Shown: positions 29,676-38,506, counted from the first letter of the stretch. The stretch: DNA of 64,000 bases from Azomonas macrocytogenes (GCF_014191985.1 NZ_JACHXI010000013.1:49315-113314); one strand, 5' to 3'. Notes: generated by a model from the letters alone, not told the origin. Translations and numbers: made by a program.

Positions 29676-30056
29676 TCAGGTCCGTTTTGCTGCGGACGTC
29701 TGGCCTGCCGTATGCCGGCCAGCAAGCCGGCGCCCAAGGACAAGGCATGGAGTTTGATGGTTCACCTCGATTCGGAGACGGTGGTTGCGCGCCGCCTCCA
29801 GGGTCACGTCATTGACTTCGACCTTGCCTTTGGCCGGTACCAGGTAGCTATGGCGGCTGGCGTCGGCGAAGCGGTATTCCACTGTTTCTCCGACCTTGAT
29901 CGCGGCGCCCAGCACCTGTGCATCGGTACGGATCGGCAGTGCCCTCCAATGCACGCGCGCCGGATCGTGGTATTCAGCGAAGGAAAAACGGTGCTTGGCG
30001 TCGAGCCAGCCGTGGTAGGCTCCGCCGAGGCTGTCGAAGGAGCGACGTTCGATCAT
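29676..30056 (-). pseudogene. Pirin with in-frame deletion of the metal-binding core
   Basis: A 126-codon frame. Its first ~38 residues (MIERRSFDSLGGAYHGWL…FSFAEYHDPARVHW) match the pirin/YhhW N-terminus and its next ~45 (ALPIRTDAQVLGAAIKVGE…HSYLVPAKGKVEVND) match the pirin C-terminal cupin. About 110–120 residues normally between them, including the HPHxDxE-type iron ligands, are missing. The tail then drifts into an unrelated Arg/Ala-rich reading. The fold cannot bind metal, so the gene is almost surely dead. It is divergent from a LysR gene, a common pirin neighbourhood. Confidence 0.75.
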
Positions 30057-30475
30057 GGCGTACTCCTTGTGAGGATCTGATTACGATGGCACCAGTCTAG
30101 GTTTCGTAATCGTCTGCGAGAATGCGAGAAACGCAATTCCATCCTTTCCGTTTTTCATGGGATCTCGGAAATACTTTTTTCGTCATCAAGCGTAAACCCT
30201 CCAGGGTGGCGCGCTTCCCGCCCGGCAAATTTCGGGTGTTCAATGATTTCCGGGTGAGGGATGTTCAGAATTTCGCCTGAAAGGTTAATTCAAGATAGCC
30301 AATATCACTGGATGGGCCAGTCTCTCGAATAAAGCGGCTGGGCAGGAACCGCGAGTGGATCGCGGCCAAGGCCGACCTGTTGCTGATCCGTTTTTGATGG
30401 GTTCTTAGTCGGGTTCCTGTGGCAAAAAGACGAAATGTCTGTCAATGATCTGTTTCGATTGTTTCCAAAATAGCC
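30057..30475. other. Divergent intergenic region (pirin remnant / LysR)
   Basis: 419 bp between the remnant and the LysR gene. It should contain the LysR operator and divergent promoters. Imperfect TTTCG/CGAAA elements occur but I cannot define an operator. No gene is seen. Confidence 0.5.
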
Positions 30476-31393
30476 ATGAAAAAACTACCAGACCTAGAAG
30501 CTTGGGCCATCTTCGCCAAAGTCGCGGAGACAGGTTCCTTTGCCCGGACCGCCGCCGAATTTTCCTTGTCGCAAGCCACTGTGTCCAAGGCCATCACACG
30601 CCTGGAAGCACGCATGAAAACCATGCTGTTCCACCGCACGTCGCGCCGCATATCGCTGACCGATAGCGGCTACGCTGCCCTGGAGCGTGCCTCGCGCATC
30701 CTCGAAGATGGCAAGGCGGTGGAGGCCGAAGTGGTGGAACAGTCCAACAGCCTGCGTGGATTGGTCCGGGTCTCGGCTCCGATGTCGTTCGGCATTGCAC
30801 GTCTGGCGCCGGTCCTGCCGGATTTCATGAAGGCCCATCCCGACGTGGAACTGGACGTGCAGTTCAACGACAAGCAGGTGGACCTGGTGGCCGAGCGATT
30901 CGACCTGGCGTTGCGCATCGCCAACCTTGTCGATTCCAGCTTGCTGGCCCGCCGCTTGTGCAAAGTACGCATCCTGCTGGTCGGCTCGCCGGCCTATTTC
31001 GAGCGCCACGGCAAGCCACGTCATCCCCGTGATCTCATCAACTACAAGGCACTGCAGTACACCTACGCGCGCAACGGAACGAGCTGGCGTTTCCGGCACA
31101 AGCAGCACGGCGAATTCACCCAGGCCATGCCGGTCCACCTGCATGCCAACAATGCCGAGGCGCTGACGCCGGCCCTGTTGGCAGGGCTGGGCCTGGCGCT
31201 CCAGCCGGAGTTTCTGGTCTGGCAGGATTTGCAGTCTGGGACGCTGGAGACCGTGATGGACGATTGGGAAGTGGAGCCGATCGCACTGCACATCGTGACC
31301 CCGCCGGGCCGTAACCGGCCGGCGCGCGTTCAAGCCTTTATCGAGTACCTGGCCGGGCGCTTTGTTCATGAACCATGGGCGCATAAGGGCTGA
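30476..31393 (+). CDS. LysR family transcriptional regulator
   Basis: 305 residues. N-terminal winged helix-turn-helix (LEAWAIFAKVAETGSFARTAAEFSLSQATVSKAITRLEARM, then LFHRTSRRISLTDSG) and a periplasmic-binding-like effector domain from about 90, of the CrgA/PA-type subgroup (LRGLVRVSAPMSFGIARLAPVLPDFM; FDLALRI; VGSPAYFERHGKPRHPRDL). It is divergent from the pirin remnant and the amidohydrolase and is probably their local regulator. It remains intact although much of its presumed regulon has decayed. Confidence 0.92.
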   Translation: MKKLPDLEAWAIFAKVAETGSFARTAAEFSLSQATVSKAITRLEARMKTMLFHRTSRRISLTDSGYAALERASRILEDGKAVEAEVVEQSNSLRGLVRVSAPMSFGIARLAPVLPDFMKAHPDVELDVQFNDKQVDLVAERFDLALRIANLVDSSLLARRLCKVRILLVGSPAYFERHGKPRHPRDLINYKALQYTYARNGTSWRFRHKQHGEFTQAMPVHLHANNAEALTPALLAGLGLALQPEFLVWQDLQSGTLETVMDDWEVEPIALHIVTPPGRNRPARVQAFIEYLAGRFVHEPWAHKG

Positions 31394-31709
31394 TCTTGAC
31401 TGCCGGTAACTGCATCGATTCATCGTTGCCGAATGTGGCTTGAAGCGATTGATGATGGTCTTCGGCATGCCCGTCACAAAGGGTGAGCCCGACAAGAAGG
31501 ATCGGAAACGCGTCAACGAGCTATGGGGTCGCTATGAAACCTATCGCTCGGGTCATGTCTCGGGCGTTCGCTATGCATTGGGTGCAGACGCCTTTACCGA
31601 CTGGAATGCCCCCAGCACTACGCCCATCGCCGCCATTTCGACCAGGCCCGCGTACAAGCCCACCGCAGCGGCACCGACAGCATCCGCAAGCTGATCAGGC
31701 AAGCGGAGG

Positions 31710-32135
31710 ATGGTCGGCGGCAATGCACCCTATGATATCTGGCGTGGCGTCGTGGCCCGTTGGCTCGCGAACATGGTCGGCGAGCCTGTTCCGGAAAATA
31801 CCTGGAGCGAGACCGTCGCCTGGGCCAAGGCCAATCCCGAGCCGCTCGCCAGGCTGATCCAGCACGCCAACGGAGCCTTCCAGAACGAGCAGTGTTTTGG
31901 CTTGATCGGCTTCGATGCGCTGGACCGCACCAGCAGCGACTGGGCCAGAATGGATGGCATCGTACGCGACTTGCCCAAGGTCGTGCTCTGGTTGAAGCCT
32001 TACTCGAATCTGCATGCCAAGGCTTTTCTCCGCGAAGACCAGTCGGATCGCCGCTACGCCAGCATCTACGCCAGGCCAACTCAAGGGGGGGCATGGTCTC
32101 CCGACCTGCGAGGGGAATGTTTGATACTGACCTGA
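31710..32135 (+). pseudogene. P-loop NTPase remnant
   Basis: A 141-codon frame with a Walker B-like strand (CFGLIGFDALDR) followed by SSDWARMDGIVRDLPKVVLWLKPYSNLHAKAFLREDQ, which reads as the middle of a larger NTPase of unknown type. Just upstream in another frame, about 31605–31725, SIRKLIRQAEDG seems to be the preceding part, so the piece is frameshifted. There is no Walker A and no normal C-terminus; the frame runs into a G7 tract and unrelated sequence. I do not recognise the exact family. Confidence 0.5.
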
Positions 32136-32269
32136 ATGCTTCGGCTGCGCTATTAGGCGTTATTCAGGCCAACTATGTGATAGCGGGCACCCACTGCTTC
32201 GGCAATAACTGTTACCGTGCCGACGGTAAAGTGCGCCGCTTCATGCTGCCGATCAAATGGAATTGTTAA
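32120..32269 (+). pseudogene. 3' remnant of a probable TonB-dependent receptor
   Basis: The last ~49 codons (NYVIAGTHCFGNNCYRADGKVRRFMLPIKWN) resemble the final two strands of siderophore-receptor barrels, with a Cys–GNNCY hairpin and alternating C-terminal residues ending near Trp. It precedes a YddA-type ABC gene by 104 bp, the same order as yddB–yddA in E. coli, where yddB encodes an outer-membrane receptor. The rest of the barrel is missing. The assignment is tentative and rests on a short stretch. Confidence 0.4.
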
Positions 32270-32373
32270 TGCCCCTGCCTGCCCATCGACCGTGGGCCGA
32301 TCCCTTTCATCTTGTACGCGGTGCAGGTATTTAACGCTGCGCTGACGTTTCCCCTATTGCTGACAGATAAACC

Positions 32374-34119
32374 ATGCTGACGCTTAAACGCTTTTATTCG
32401 CTGGTGGCCCCGTTCTGGCTTACCACACGGGCCGCGATGTTGTGGCTGCTCCTGCTGTTGATCATGGGGCTGACTCTGTCGGTGGTGTGGATCAGCGTTC
32501 AGTACAACAGTTGGAGCAAGGAGTTCTACGATGCGCTGGCAGACTACTTTCAGCATGCCTCTGTCAGCACCATGGCGTGGCGCTACCTGGCTTATACGGC
32601 GCTGTTCGTGCTGGTTATTATCTGTGGTAACTGGCTCAAAAAACGCCTGATCATTCGTTGGCGCGATGCGATGACGTGCCAGTTCGAGCAGGACTGGCTG
32701 CGGCATCACGCCTATTACCGCCTTGACACTCAGCCGGATAACCCCGATCAACGGATTGCCGATGATGTCCGGCTGCTGGTAGAGCAAAGCCTGGAGTTGC
32801 TGCTTTCGTTGCTGAAAAACAGTGCTCGCCTGCTTTCCTTTATCGTCATTCTTTGGCAGCTCTCGGGCGTGCAGACGTTCACGCTGGCGGGCTACAACGT
32901 GACGGTGCATGGCTATCTGGTCTGGATTGCCCTTGCCTATGCGGTAGTTGCCAGTCTGGTCACGCATGTTTTGGGCCATCGCCTGCATACGCTGAACATT
33001 GAACGCCAGCGGGTGGAGGCAGATTATCGCGCCACGTTGCTGCGGGTGCGGGACAACAGTGAGCAAATCGCCTTTTATCAGGGGGCCGGTGCCGAACGGC
33101 AACGCATGCGCCAGCGCTTTCGGCCAATCGTCGACAACTGGCGACGGCTGATGGGACGAGAGTTTCGTCTGGAAAGCTTTACCACCAGCTATTTTCGCTT
33201 GAGCCTGATTATTCCGGTCTTCGCCGTACTGCCACTGTATCTGTCGCGCAGTATCACGCTGGGCGCAGTCATGCAGGCCACCGCCGCGTTCGGCTACGTG
33301 CTGGATGCTTTCGGCTGGTTCATCGATGCCTACCGTCAGTTGGTGGCCTGGTCCGCCACCATTGAACGGCTATGGGAATTTCAACACAGCCTGCGGCAAC
33401 TGCCAGCTCTGAAGGTACCTCCCCGCGAAGGCGACGCCTTGCACATTACGGCGCTCACCGTGCATCACCCCGACGGCAGTCCCCTGTTTGCGCCGCTGAC
33501 CGCCAACCTGAAGGCGGGTGAGTGGGCTGTCCTGTCGGCTGCAAGCGGCAGCGGAAAAACAACGCTGCTGCGTGCGCTTGCCGGGCTATGGCCTGCCGTA
33601 CAGGGGCAATGGCAACTGCCGGCAGGCAAAGCGCTGTTTTTGCCGCAAAAACCCTATCTGCCGCAGGATACCTTGCGCCATGTGCTTTGCTATCCGTTGA
33701 CCCAGACACCGGATACGGCCTCGCTGTGCCAAGTGCTGAAACAGGTCGGCCTGGCAGCGCTTGGCGATAGGCTGGAGGAATCGTCCAACTGGAGCCGGGA
33801 ATTATCCGGCGGCGAGCAACAACGTCTGTCGCTGGCCCGTGTCTTGCTGCTGCGTCCTGCGCTTCTGTGTCTGGATGAAGCAACCAGCCAGTTGGATGAT
33901 GCCGCCGCCATCCAACTGCTCGCGCAGATAAGGCAAGCATTGCCGGAGATGATTGTATTGGCCGTCAGCCATCAGCCTGCGGTCAGTGCCTGGTTTGGGC
34001 ATCCGTTGCCGCTGACACCCTGCCGCCATCAGGCAGACAACGCCACCGTGACGGCGAGTCGCCCGCCCACGGACGCCATTGCCTTGCCAGAAGACAATCT
34101 CTTGTTGCCAACGCCTTAG
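32374..34119 (+). CDS. YddA/SbmA-like ABC transporter (fused permease–ATPase)
   Basis: 581 residues. Membrane domain with about six helices (first at 17–45), of the SbmA/BacA-like type (VQYNSWSKEFYDALADY near the N-terminus), followed by a nucleotide-binding domain at about 360–560. Walker A is ASGSGKTTLL, signature LSGGEQQRLSLARVL, Walker B LLCLDEATSQLDD and H-loop AVSHQP, all intact. Related to YddA. Its partner receptor just upstream looks destroyed. The stop codon TAG is formed by the TA of a target duplication plus the first G of an inserted palindromic element. Confidence 0.88.
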   Translation: MLTLKRFYSLVAPFWLTTRAAMLWLLLLLIMGLTLSVVWISVQYNSWSKEFYDALADYFQHASVSTMAWRYLAYTALFVLVIICGNWLKKRLIIRWRDAMTCQFEQDWLRHHAYYRLDTQPDNPDQRIADDVRLLVEQSLELLLSLLKNSARLLSFIVILWQLSGVQTFTLAGYNVTVHGYLVWIALAYAVVASLVTHVLGHRLHTLNIERQRVEADYRATLLRVRDNSEQIAFYQGAGAERQRMRQRFRPIVDNWRRLMGREFRLESFTTSYFRLSLIIPVFAVLPLYLSRSITLGAVMQATAAFGYVLDAFGWFIDAYRQLVAWSATIERLWEFQHSLRQLPALKVPPREGDALHITALTVHHPDGSPLFAPLTANLKAGEWAVLSAASGSGKTTLLRALAGLWPAVQGQWQLPAGKALFLPQKPYLPQDTLRHVLCYPLTQTPDTASLCQVLKQVGLAALGDRLEESSNWSRELSGGEQQRLSLARVLLLRPALLCLDEATSQLDDAAAIQLLAQIRQALPEMIVLAVSHQPAVSAWFGHPLPLTPCRHQADNATVTASRPPTDAIALPEDNLLLPTP

Positions 34120-34290
34120 AGCCTGTTCACGATCCGCTGCGCGTCGGCCAAACGGCGTTGAAAATGGCCTGGATCGCCAACCCGGTCGGAATGCTCATTT
34201 ACTCCTTGTAAACTCGCACGCGAGCCCGGTCCGCTTCCTCAGCTATTTTCGCCTTGTCTGGCCTTAGCTCGCGAGGCTTTGAACAGGCTC
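34119..34290. repeat. Palindromic MITE-like element, copy 1
   Basis: A 172-bp element beginning GAGCCTGTTCACGAT and ending TTTGAACAGGCTC, flanked on both sides by TTA (34116–34118 and 34291–34293), a 3-bp target duplication. It shares long identical segments with copies 2 and 3 (CTGCGCGTCGGC, AAACGGCGTTGAAA, CGAGCCCGGTCCGCTTCCTCAG). No coding capacity is seen. The ends resemble short-TIR, TNA-target elements of the IS5-type world; that relation is inference. Confidence 0.85.
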
Positions 34291-34648
34291 TTAGTTCCCT
34301 GGTTCGGGCACCGCCGGTATCGATGGGGCGACCGCGCTGGTGCAGAGTCCGCCCTTGCGTCATGGTGTCTTATCTGATCATTTGAGAGGGGGCAGGCTCA
34401 TCGGGTAGGCCATCTGGTCTCCCTGTCGCGCCGGTATGACGCTCATCCGGGCGATACACAAGCAGAGCGCTGTCCATCCCACAGCTTGTGAAGTCCGGCG
34501 GCGCGATTGTTTCCTGTATGACGAAAGAGCTTGAAACGATTCGGAGCATTCCGTGGTCGTGGATAGAGGCACACTGTCGTTCCTGCGTTTTCTGTGCGGC
34601 TCTGGGCCGCCTGTTGAAACATGAATCCGAATAACAAGGGGTATTCGC
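34291..34648. other. Intergenic region upstream of the ter genes
   Basis: About 360 bp between the repeat and terZ. No open frame is convincing; the antisense frames here continue into terZ. The ter promoter should lie near 34500–34620, and an AACAAGGGG ribosome site precedes terZ. Confidence 0.5.
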
Positions 34649-35239
34649 ATGGCAATCAGTCTGGCCAAGAACCAAACCATTTCCCTGGAGAAAACTGCCG
34701 GTGGCGGCTTGCAGCAGGTCCGCATGGGGTTGGGTTGGGACCCCGTGAAGGCCAAGGGTTTCCTCGGGCGGCTGTTGGGCGGTAATGGCGAGGTGGATCT
34801 CGATGCTTCCTGCATTGTGCTGGATGGCGAAAAGAAGCCGCTGGAGATGGTGTGGTTCCGCCAGTTGGAGTCCGGCGACGGTTTCATCCGGCATTCCGGC
34901 GATAACCGTACCGGCGAGGGCGCTGGCGATGACGAAACGATCCAGGTGGATCTGCAGCACCTGCCTGCCGCTGCCACGTATCTGGTGTTCACCGTGAACT
35001 CCTTTACCGGGCAGAGTTTCGAATCGGTGGCCAATGCTTATTGCCGCCTCATCGACCAACCGTCCGGCAACGAGCTGGCGCGTTTCGATCTGGCGGAGAA
35101 GGGTGGGCATACCGGTGTGATCATGGCTTACCTGAGCCGCAGTGGCGGCAGCTGGGATTTCACGGCGGTCGGCACGGCCACGAATGGGCGCACTGTCGAG
35201 GATCTGATCGGCGCGGCGGCGCAGGCGGTGCGCGGATGA
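34649..35239 (+). CDS. terZ: TerZ-like TerD-domain protein
   Basis: 196 residues, one TerD domain. It begins MAISLAKNQTISLEK and carries the calcium-binding acidic motifs GGNGEVDLDASCIVLD and [21 protein letters not shown], and an insert (KAKGFLGRLLGGNGE) typical of TerZ rather than TerD. Cytoplasmic, part of the tellurite-resistance/stress (ter) system. The stop overlaps the terA start (ATGA). The system gives resistance to tellurite, colicins and phage in relatives; the molecular mechanism is not settled. Confidence 0.88.
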   Translation: MAISLAKNQTISLEKTAGGGLQQVRMGLGWDPVKAKGFLGRLLGGNGEVDLDASCIVLDGEKKPLEMVWFRQLESGDGFIRHSGDNRTGEGAGDDETIQVDLQHLPAAATYLVFTVNSFTGQSFESVANAYCRLIDQPSGNELARFDLAEKGGHTGVIMAYLSRSGGSWDFTAVGTATNGRTVEDLIGAAAQAVRG

Positions 35240-36423
35240 CGACGCTGACTCCCGGGGCGAATGCGCCGGTAACTGCCGGGCAGGTGACGGTGACTGTCGC
35301 TTTCTCGCCGCTGCCGGGGGCGGAGATCGATGTGTCCGCCTTTGTGCTGGATGCGGGCGGCAAGGTGCGTGGCGATGACGATATGTGCTTCTTCGGCCAG
35401 CGCAACGTGAATGGTGGGTTGGTGCGGATGACCGAAGCGGCGGCCGGGCAGGTCGTGTTCGCGCTGGATCTGGCGCAGTTGGACAGCGTGGTCGAGAAGG
35501 TCGCCCTGACCGCCACGATCTACGAGAACCAGGCGAGCTTCGCGGCAGTCACGCAATTGGCCGTGACGCTGGATTGCGGGATCGAAGCGCCGATTGCGAC
35601 AGCCGGCATGCAGGAAACGGCGTTGATCCTCGGCGAATTCTATCGTCGCCAGGGCGCGTGGAAATTCCGGTGCGTGGCGCAGGGCTTTGCCGGTGGCCTG
35701 GAGCCTTTGGCCCGGCATTTCGGTGTCGAGGTCGCGGCCAAGGCCCCGAGCCCGGTTCCGGTTCCACCGCCCGCCCCGGCGCCCGCTCCTGTGCCGGTGG
35801 CCAAGCCGATCAATCTGAACAAGATCACCCTGGACAAGAGCCGTTCGAGCATCAGCCTGGAAAAGACCGGCAGCGATTTCGGCGAGATCCGGATCAACCT
35901 GAACTGGAATCAGGGCAACGCGTCGGGTGGCGGCGGCTTGTTCGCGTCCTTCAAGAAGTCCAATGCCATCGATCTGGACGTGGGTTGCCTGTTCGAGCTG
36001 CAGAATGGCCGTAAAGGTGCGGTACAGGCGCTGGGCAAGTCGTTCGGGGCTTTCGATCAGGAGCCGTATATCCAGCTCAAGGGCGATGACCGTACCGGCG
36101 CGGTCAGCGATGGCGAATGGCTGCATATCAATGGCCGGCACTGGCAGAAGATCCGGCGGGTGCTGGTGTTTGCCTTCATCTATCGGGGGGTGCCGAACTG
36201 GAGCGCGACCGATGGCGTGGTGACGCTGTATGTTCCCGGCCAGCCGCCGATCGAGGTGCGAGTCAGCGAGGAGGGCGGTAGCAAGGGCATGTGCGCCATC
36301 GCCCTGCTGGAGAACGATAACGGCGCGGTCAAGGTGTCGCGGCGGGTCGATTTCTTCAACGGCCATCGGGAAGTGGATGAGGCTTACCGTTGGGGAATGC
36401 GCTGGACTGCCGGTTCCAAATGA
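35236..36423 (+). CDS. terA: TerA-like protein with two TerD-type domains
   Basis: 395 residues. N-terminal TerD-like domain (1–170: AEIDVSAFVLDAGGKVRGDDD, RQGAWKFRCVAQGFAGGLEPLARHFGV), a Pro/Ala/Val-rich linker of about 30 residues (PVPVPPPAPAPAPVP), and a second domain of TerA type (KNAIDLDVGCLFEL-like stretch, IQLKGDDRTGAVSDGE). The architecture matches TerA of ter operons. Translation is coupled to terZ. It was read from the Met at 35236, since the upstream extension is the terZ gene in another frame. Confidence 0.85.
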   Translation: MTTLTPGANAPVTAGQVTVTVAFSPLPGAEIDVSAFVLDAGGKVRGDDDMCFFGQRNVNGGLVRMTEAAAGQVVFALDLAQLDSVVEKVALTATIYENQASFAAVTQLAVTLDCGIEAPIATAGMQETALILGEFYRRQGAWKFRCVAQGFAGGLEPLARHFGVEVAAKAPSPVPVPPPAPAPAPVPVAKPINLNKITLDKSRSSISLEKTGSDFGEIRINLNWNQGNASGGGGLFASFKKSNAIDLDVGCLFELQNGRKGAVQALGKSFGAFDQEPYIQLKGDDRTGAVSDGEWLHINGRHWQKIRRVLVFAFIYRGVPNWSATDGVVTLYVPGQPPIEVRVSEEGGSKGMCAIALLENDNGAVKVSRRVDFFNGHREVDEAYRWGMRWTAGSK

Positions 36424-36535
36424 GCGGGCAGCATTGCAAAACACCGGCCTTGCCCCCATTGGGGCAGGCATGCGCCTGGGGCTTCCGGGCGCGCATATTC
36501 GTTCCACCCATCACTACTGAAAAAGGAATCTGGAA

Positions 36536-37114
36536 ATGGCTGTGAATCTGAGCAAAGGCGGTAACGTTTCCCTGTCCAAAGAAGCTCCCGGCCTCACCGA
36601 AGTGACGGTTGGCCTGGGTTGGGACGCGCGCGTCACCGACGGCGCCGATTTTGACCTCGATGCCTCCGTTTTCATCCTTGGCGAAAGCGGCAAGGTCCTG
36701 GATGACAACAGCTTTATCTTCTACAACAACAAGGTGTCCACCGACGGTAATGTCGAGCACCTGGGCGATAACCGTTCCGGCGAAGGGGCCGGTGACGACG
36801 AGCAGGTCAACGTCAAGCTGAACGCGCTGACGCCGGCGGCGAAGAAGCTGGTCTTCGCCGTGACCATCCATGAGGCCGATGCGCGCAAGCAGAGCTTCGG
36901 TCAGGTTTCCAATGCCTATATCCGCGTGCTGAACAAGGCGGATGGCAAGGAAATCGCTCGTTATGACCTGTCCGAAGATGCCTCCACCGAGACCGCGATG
37001 GTTTTCGGCGAGCTGTATCGCCACAACGACGAGTGGAAGTTCAAGGCCATCGGCCAGGGCTTCGCCGGTGGCCTGAAGCCGCTGGCCCTGGCACATGGGG
37101 TCAGCGTCGGCTGA
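36536..37114 (+). CDS. terD: TerD family calcium-binding stress protein
   Basis: 192 residues, exactly the usual TerD/TerE length. Canonical motifs: [83 protein letters not shown]. The acidic clusters bind Ca2+ in characterised homologues. It is separated from terA by 112 bp that hold a GC-rich hairpin near 36448–36470, so it may be differentially expressed. A GGAATCTGGAA leader gives the ribosome site. Confidence 0.92.
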   Translation: MAVNLSKGGNVSLSKEAPGLTEVTVGLGWDARVTDGADFDLDASVFILGESGKVLDDNSFIFYNNKVSTDGNVEHLGDNRSGEGAGDDEQVNVKLNALTPAAKKLVFAVTIHEADARKQSFGQVSNAYIRVLNKADGKEIARYDLSEDASTETAMVFGELYRHNDEWKFKAIGQGFAGGLKPLALAHGVSVG

Positions 37115-37153
37115 TGATTCGCCAGGCGCGCCTGAAAAGCGCCCTCTCCCCAG

Positions 37154-37177
37154 CCCTCTCCCATAAATGGGAGAGGG
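37154..37177. terminator. Hairpin between convergent terD and terF
   Basis: CCCTCTCCC–ATAAAT–GGGAGAGGG is a perfect 9-bp inverted repeat. Sequences of this type are common intergenic hairpins in proteobacteria. Here it can end transcription from both sides, though no T run follows. Confidence 0.55.
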
Positions 37178-37192
37178 TGTGGCCGGCAGTCG

Positions 37193-37222
37193 TAGGGTGG
37201 ATGGCGCTTTGTCCATCCACCT
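37193..37222. repeat. Second intergenic palindrome (GGTGGATGG type)
   Basis: GGTGGATGG–CGCTTTG–TCCATCCACC forms a strong hairpin 15 bp after the first. A further related piece, GCGTCATCCACCG, occurs at about 37252. It resembles a common dispersed intergenic motif; no coding content. Confidence 0.6.
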
Positions 37223-37270
37223 GCGTGGGGTTGTGCTGGACGAAAGAAAAAAGCGTCATCCACCGTATCG

Positions 37271-38506
37271 TCACGCAATGATATGGGCCGCCTTGGCAGC
37301 CTTGAGCCAGCCGGGGAATTCTTCCATCAACAGCTCGTATAACCGCTCTTCCGAGACATCGTCCAGGTCGTCCAGCGCGAAGAAGTTGCAGTTGTCCACC
37401 TGGCGACCGGCCATGTCGTCGAGCTTGGCGAGGATGCCGTAGTCGCGACCACCGAGGCCAACGAACTGCCAGAAGATGGGTAGCGCCGCCGCTTCGGCCA
37501 TCAGTCTGGTAATGGCGCGATTTTCATGCACGCCACCGTCGCTGATGAACAGCACGTAGATGGGTGTCCGTTCGCCGGAGTCTTTATAGAAGTCGATGAC
37601 CTGGCGCATCACGGCCGGTTCATTGTTGACGCGGCTGCCCACCGCCCAACGTTTCCAGCCACCCTGTTCGGTGAGGATGTAGTCCTTGTGGTTGGCCAGA
37701 TCGATATCGGCCAGTTGCACGGGGCTGGAACCGAACGCCCAGCAATCCAGCGCGCCGTTGTCATCGAAATGCACGGCGAGCGGCAGCATCCGGTTCACCA
37801 CTTCCTGCACCCGACCACGGCTGTACTGGGCATTCATCGAACCGGATACATCCAGCACCAGTCCGACGCGGGCCTTGACCTGACTCAGGTTGGCCTTTTC
37901 CAGGCTCACGGTGGCTTTCTTCGCCAGACTGACCAGATGGGGGGCGGCGGCGGCGATTTTCTTTTCCAGGGAAACGTTGGCCACCGGTGCGGGCGGCGCC
38001 TCCATGACCGCGCCCCCAAAGTGCTCCACCAGCGCCGCAAGGCCGGCATTGAAGCCCTGCAAGTTGGCGGCGATACGCCATTCGCCGTTTTTGCGGTACA
38101 GCTCGGCCAGCATGACAGCCTTCTCATCGGCGAAGTTCGTGCCGGAAAAGGTGCAGCGGGCAACTTCGTGGCCGTTCTCGCGGATGGCGAAGTGGCCCGT
38201 GCCAATAGCGTGCAGGCTCCCGGCTCCGTCGATGGCAGCGGTGAAGACCAGTCGGTCGATGGTTGGCGGCAAGCTGGCAAGCTCGATCCTGAATTCGCCA
38301 GCGTGCTTCAACTCGATACTGTTGCACGGTGTCGTCGGCTGATTGAAGAAGACCATGTAGCGGTCGTCGGAGAGCTTGCCCTGGGCATCCACGCCAAAGC
38401 AGGCGTAGTCGATGGTCTGGCTGGTTGAAATGTCGTTGGTGAGCGTGAATGCGGAACCTCGAACGAAGCTGGACAAGGGCGTTCGCTGGCCTTGGGTGAG
38501 TTGCAT
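37271..38506 (-). CDS. terF: TerF-like TerD + von Willebrand A protein
   Basis: 411 residues. N-terminal TerD-like domain (1–180, with DEKAVMLAELYRKNGEWRIAANLQGFNAGLAALVEHFG) joined to a C-terminal VWA domain starting RVGLVLDVSGSMNAQYSRG, a complete MIDAS motif (DxSGS), and ending in the TerF-type LYELLMEEFPGWLKAAK. Size agrees with plasmid R478 TerF. The start at 38506 (MQLTQGQRTPLS) was chosen over a 33-codon extension that lacks family similarity. It is convergent to terZAD, so a separate promoter drives it. Confidence 0.88.
   Translation of the reverse strand: MQLTQGQRTPLSSFVRGSAFTLTNDISTSQTIDYACFGVDAQGKLSDDRYMVFFNQPTTPCNSIELKHAGEFRIELASLPPTIDRLVFTAAIDGAGSLHAIGTGHFAIRENGHEVARCTFSGTNFADEKAVMLAELYRKNGEWRIAANLQGFNAGLAALVEHFGGAVMEAPPAPVANVSLEKKIAAAAPHLVSLAKKATVSLEKANLSQVKARVGLVLDVSGSMNAQYSRGRVQEVVNRMLPLAVHFDDNGALDCWAFGSSPVQLADIDLANHKDYILTEQGGWKRWAVGSRVNNEPAVMRQVIDFYKDSGERTPIYVLFISDGGVHENRAITRLMAEAAALPIFWQFVGLGGRDYGILAKLDDMAGRQVDNCNFFALDDLDDVSEERLYELLMEEFPGWLKAAKAAHIIA

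Noticed and set aside
37154..37222. The two ter-region palindromes as members of the GAGCCTGTTCA repeat family
   Set aside because: They share no sequence with its ends or subterminal blocks and have no target duplication.
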